Shown here: in pieces, positions 61,401 to 64,000 of the stretch | How the letters are laid out: each line of letters starts with the position of its first letter | Numbering within the stretch: the first letter of the stretch is position 1 | Source: Caulobacter flavus | GTDB taxonomy: Bacteria; Pseudomonadota; Alphaproteobacteria; Caulobacterales; Caulobacteraceae | Assembly (NCBI RefSeq): GCF_003722335.1 | Contig: NZ_CP026100.1 | Span: forward strand, 1,648,001-1,712,000 | Direction: 5' to 3' | Length of the DNA stretch: 64,000 bases | Translations under genes and position numbers: made by a program | Notes under the pieces: generated by a model | Told to the model about the DNA's origin: nothing | The model's database searches: none | The model's input: only the letters and a program-made list of their open reading frames with translations

Positions 61401-64000
61401 CGATCTCCGAGCTGGGCCTGGGCAAGTGGTCGGCCTCGGACTTCTACGGCGGCCTGCGCGGCTTCCTCGACAGCTTCGACCTGAAGGGCCAGGGCGTCGG
61501 CTACGAGAACGTCCGCATCCACGCCGTGGGCGGCGGCGCCGAGATCCAGGCCCGCAAGTCCGGCAGCGAGGGCCTGTTCTCGGTCCTGTCGCAGGCCAAG
61601 GACGGACCGGGCGACAACGACGTGCTCAACGCCCGGTTCGGCGAGAACCTGGCCGGCTGGGACATGGCCACCTGGGGCGTGGCCAACTACGTCCGCGGCG
61701 TCAATCTGTCGGCCGACTGGTCGGGTAACGGCAACGACGTGTTCTGGACCCATGTCGGCGGGGCGACCTCGGCCGGCGCGCTGGTCGACAACCGTTCGGA
61801 CTGGATCGTCTCCATCGCCGGCGTGGCCTACGAGGCCTCGGTCCAGGCGGCCGAGCACCGCTCGACCACGCAGTTGCTGATGGAGTTCTACGACGCCAAC
61901 CGGCAGCTGATCGGCACGACCTACATGAACGGCCAGGGCCTGGAAGGCGGCGCTTACCAGGGCAACCTCGCCAACTTCAACATCATCAGCGGTACGGCGA
62001 CGGCGCCTCCGGGCACGGCCTATCGCCGCCTCAACATGCGCATGGTGACCACGGGCGAGTCCGATCCGTACGCCTTCTTCACTCAGCCCACCTCGCGTGT
62101 CGCCAACGCGGCCGTCGCCGACTGGACCTCCGACGGCGAGATCGTCGGCATCAGCGACATGTCGCTGGTCGGCTACACGATCACCAATCCCGGCGCGACG
62201 ACCTCGGGCAACGACTTCATCGACCAGCGCCTGGCCGTCGGCGGCGTGACCATCGACGACACCCATTCGGTCTGGGTCGAGCAGTACGACTACTACTGGA
62301 ACGGCTGGGACTACGAGCAGGTCGACAACTCCTACTGGTCGACCGGCGACGGCGGCGACGACATCTTCGTCGGCGGCGCGGGCGGGGACGCGCTCTATGG
62401 CCGCAGCGGCTGGGACTGGCTGGACGGCCGGGGCGGCAACGACCATCTCGACGGCGGCGACGGCAACGACACCCTGATCGGACGCGACGGCGACGACACC
62501 CTGTTGGGCGGGGCGGGCGACGACTATCTGTCGGGCGGGCAGGGCACGGACGGCCTGCATGGCGGGGCCGGCAACGACGTGCTGGTCGACGGCGTCGGCT
62601 CCGAAGTGCTGCAGGGCGGCGACGGCAACGACACCTTCCTGATCGCCGAGGACGCCACCTTCAACTGGTTCTGGGGCGGCGACGGCGACTTCAACGGCGA
62701 CCCCAACGGCAAGGACACCATCAGCGCCGAGCGCCTGAGCTTCGGCGTGGCCTTCGACATCGACTACCGTCCGCCGGATTGGAATGGGCATCCCGACGGC
62801 TACGCCGCCAACGCCGCCACCCGCGCGGCGGTCGTCACCGACTCGATCACCGGCGCGTGGGTGACGAGCGAGGGCCTGCTGAGCATCGAGAACGCCACCG
62901 GCTCGAACTACGACGACCGCATCTACGGCACCTCGGGCGACAACGTGCTGATGGGCCTGGACGGCGACGACGAGCTCTACGGCCGTGACGGCAACGACGT
63001 GCTCGAAGGCGGCGCGGGCGCCGACCTGCTGGTCGGCGGCGGCTATTTCGACACCGCCAGCTACTCGCGCTCGTCCCACGGGGTCGAGGTCGACCTGTCG
63101 ACCGGCCTGGCCATGGGCGGCGACGCCGAGGGCGACACGCTGCAGGAGATCGAGAACCTGCGCGGCTCCAACGCCGCCGACGTGCTGACCGGCAACTTCT
63201 TCCACAACCGCCTGGAGGGCCTGGGCGGCGACGACTGGCTGGTGGCCACCAACGGCGAGGACGTCTACGACGGCGGCGAGGGACTGGACTTCGTCGACTA
63301 TTCGACGGGCTTCGCCAGCGGGACCTCGACCTACCAGGTGTGGGTCGAGGACGGCTACTGGGAACGCGACCAGTGGGACAACTCCCAGTACTGGGTCGTC
63401 ACCGGCGGTCACTACGAGACCCAGACCTCCACGGTCTCGGCGCTGACCATCACCCTGGGCGGCTACGGCCAGGTGCGCGGCGTCGACGGCACGGTCTCCA
63501 ACCACAGCTTCATCGGCATCGAAGGGGTGATCGGCACGGCCTACGCCGACAGCATCGGCGGCGGCGCCAGCGACGACACCATCGTCGGCGGGGGCGGCGC
63601 AGACTACCTCTACGGCGGGGCCGGCGCGGACACCTACGTCATGTACCGCAACGACGGCGCCGACACGATCGTCGAGGACAACACCGGCTGGAACGTCCTG
63701 TCGTTCGGCGGCGACATCAAGTTCTCGGAGCTGTGGTTCGGCACGGCGGGCGGCGCCAACGGCTGGCTCGACGTCGGGGTGCGCGGCTACAGCGCCCAGG
63801 CGCGCATCGGCGGCAACTTCGCCCAGCGCAACAACACCAAGATCAAGTCGCTGGCCAGCCACGACGGCGGGGCGCTCGATCTCGGGTCGATCGACTTCGG
63901 CCGTGGCGGCACCGACGGCGCCGACACGATCAACGGCACCACCAGCTACTTCGACCTGATCGCCGCCTATGACGGGGCCGACTACATCACCGGCTCCGGC
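58412..64000 (+). CDS. giant RTX protein with Hint domain and glycine zipper (RTX2, partial)
   Basis: The frame from ATG 58412 appears open for 1863 codons to the window end. Order: a unique N-domain (1-357) rich in beta-strand-like segments; an intein-like Hint domain (358-488) with C358 in SFCFLAGVGVLMADGS, TAGH (T419-H422) and the end VHN with H487-N488, followed by T489; a linker with DVDGDGVVDYTTYEV; a Gly/Ala-rich region (576-820) ending in a zipper G802-AFI-G806-FVI-G810-ALI-G814-NLF-G818 and RKKPK; a beta-rich region like RTX1; RTX repeats from about residue 1312. It is a paralogue of RTX1 in its C-terminal three quarters, with a different N-terminus. The C-terminus is outside the window. 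Confidence 0.9.
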   Translation, partial: MAKRNPATEVPAFLKALNAYAGRVNLVAQTPEKGAQLIHAFTQRYFGNDPGMGVFRIDNPGADPLIFKHAVVKGIKKYIGLLPFDAGVEIGYDPQTGGVYLAMEGSYKSQGGKATVTVAGTEPFDLNIHAFAGFDVEYKNLAKMGLKVFSSPLDQSISIEYSLSAFGIGKTAAVLVGRDDYLITSTLEGWIRDTINLNGIPQVSSRKYQDLIVKRMLVNIQNAERARVNYDLSADLAAQIFLTTQTRNTSNTIRLPWADGKTVEYRVERTRDRVTGAATLKVSFFDESIRSVLGMPGEVRTEAFYQFDQKTGLMLGRSYKYTRLSDGVLFIDLAGNGQVQQATPDLLQAFRRRTDSFCFLAGVGVLMADGSLKPIEDVRVGDRVRSFDKDGVLTPSTVVEVYPGQTHEWLKLPNGVEVTAGHAFLTANGDFQPVGEMVRAGVGGVDAEGGAVDLTGAETVSSETAVPVYNFEVDLTHTYIAGGLRVHNTSRPPPLSDEPGMWSPAKQISNGVYEYTTVDQNGAWTYRTHDVDGDGVVDYTTYEVERAGGWKERGRLDRGEDGPVATVLQEIPPVRFADFAQALGSALGSYLGKGNVATSVAASTVLGAVGQNIGQLIDLKHGVDLGFHANGEIKKAFGDFNHDLGQAFQGAVAGQIGSYLSLELGKALGLSGFGAELFQSVGGTITSTIIGNAMNGRALFEGLRAAEAFGTSTSAAAAGGYSAGVMGSAIGSFFGSKLGSMVVPVRTQAGAALSSLGSTLGTIAFGSGTSAGIVSTFAAAIHAQLAASFGRIAASIIVPGIGAFIGFVIGALIGNLFGRKKPKVPTASAETVLQLPYARYEVGSIVTANGGNRALVTSMATLARDTLNGVIGMVAYTDDTAYVSNLNGYSTTQVYGHTGNQIYVKVNGIQKNFGSSDEAVGYGTAVAIKNTKIVGGDIFAKRAIANSQATDITALASDLNLAAEYRRYLESRYEINALIAASPTTEFAAGWLIELNSISELGLGKWSASDFYGGLRGFLDSFDLKGQGVGYENVRIHAVGGGAEIQARKSGSEGLFSVLSQAKDGPGDNDVLNARFGENLAGWDMATWGVANYVRGVNLSADWSGNGNDVFWTHVGGATSAGALVDNRSDWIVSIAGVAYEASVQAAEHRSTTQLLMEFYDANRQLIGTTYMNGQGLEGGAYQGNLANFNIISGTATAPPGTAYRRLNMRMVTTGESDPYAFFTQPTSRVANAAVADWTSDGEIVGISDMSLVGYTITNPGATTSGNDFIDQRLAVGGVTIDDTHSVWVEQYDYYWNGWDYEQVDNSYWSTGDGGDDIFVGGAGGDALYGRSGWDWLDGRGGNDHLDGGDGNDTLIGRDGDDTLLGGAGDDYLSGGQGTDGLHGGAGNDVLVDGVGSEVLQGGDGNDTFLIAEDATFNWFWGGDGDFNGDPNGKDTISAERLSFGVAFDIDYRPPDWNGHPDGYAANAATRAAVVTDSITGAWVTSEGLLSIENATGSNYDDRIYGTSGDNVLMGLDGDDELYGRDGNDVLEGGAGADLLVGGGYFDTASYSRSSHGVEVDLSTGLAMGGDAEGDTLQEIENLRGSNAADVLTGNFFHNRLEGLGGDDWLVATNGEDVYDGGEGLDFVDYSTGFASGTSTYQVWVEDGYWERDQWDNSQYWVVTGGHYETQTSTVSALTITLGGYGQVRGVDGTVSNHSFIGIEGVIGTAYADSIGGGASDDTIVGGGGADYLYGGAGADTYVMYRNDGADTIVEDNTGWNVLSFGGDIKFSELWFGTAGGANGWLDVGVRGYSAQARIGGNFAQRNNTKIKSLASHDGGALDLGSIDFGRGGTDGADTINGTTSYFDLIAAYDGADYITGSG
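62181..62389 (+). repeat. 209-bp direct repeat, copy 2 (in RTX2)
   Basis: Identical base for base to 50223-50431 by my reading, in the same frame (about residues 1257-1326). The surrounding protein sequences are related but clearly diverged, so the identity is unexpectedly high. Confidence 0.93.

Noticed and set aside
58169-63862. Very long open frame (1897 codons) on the minus strand opposite RTX2
   Set aside because: It is a by-product of GC-rich codon use in the plus-strand gene. Its product is a low-complexity Val/Gly/Asp/His/Arg mixture with no ribosome site or known domain.

Overview
The window looks like chromosomal DNA of a Caulobacter-type alphaproteobacterium. It is very GC-rich and carries a Caulobacter-style Flp/Tad pilus locus with a short pilin beginning with residues typical of Caulobacter PilA. 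It also has CtrA-like boxes, a TonB-dependent maltose locus in the arrangement known for Caulobacter malA/malY, and several REP-like palindromic intergenic elements. No rRNA, tRNA, CRISPR array, insertion sequence or phage gene was seen.

Layout. (1) 1-11401: pilus locus. Two TadE-like pseudopilins and a small CpaC-N-domain protein run leftward. Two tandem Flp pilins (the second only 58 aa), cpaA and a tightly coupled cpaB-cpaC-cpaD-cpaE-cpaF-tadB-tadC operon run rightward. (2) 11468-28673: a malto-oligosaccharide locus. It contains a tryptophan-halogenase-like flavoprotein, a TonB-dependent receptor (malA-like), GH13 amylase, GH13 alpha-glucosidase, LacI regulator, GH97 alpha-glucosidase, an SLC45-type transporter (malY-like) and GH15 glucoamylase. 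TGCAAA/TTGCGCAA palindromes recur in front of the transcription units. A thioredoxin-reductase-like flavoprotein and its Rrf2 regulator sit inside the locus. (3) 28734-36319: mixed housekeeping and hypothetical genes (lipoprotein, DUF5990-like, exported helical protein, rmuC, def, a small acidic ORF, zapE, an HWE histidine kinase). (4) 36500-39891: sdhCDAB. (5) 39921-45267: a membrane protein, a ferredoxin reductase and 2Fe-2S ferredoxin pair, a lipoprotein, a GST-like protein and an acyltransferase with SGNH domain. (6) 45614-64000: a type I secretion island. It has a putative surface or lipo-protein, a 2245-aa RTX giant, an ABC exporter with degenerate C39 domain, a membrane fusion protein, a lipoprotein, and a second RTX giant that runs off the window.

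How the genes work together. In the pilus locus CpaA matures the pilins, CpaF powers assembly on the TadB/TadC platform, CpaE positions it, and CpaB/C/D form the outer-membrane exit. In the maltose locus polymer would be trimmed outside or in the periplasm by GH13/GH15/GH97 enzymes, taken in by the receptor and transporter, and cleaved by the cytoplasmic maltase, with the LacI protein as the likely regulator. The last island is the most unusual part. Two giant paralogues share a perfect five-glycine GxxxG zipper followed by a basic patch, a long beta-rich module and RTX repeats, and a 209-bp segment is identical between them. Only the second carries an intein-like Hint domain with Cys1, TxxH and C-terminal His-Asn intact. 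The encoded exporter lies between them. This is the best candidate for an undescribed system.
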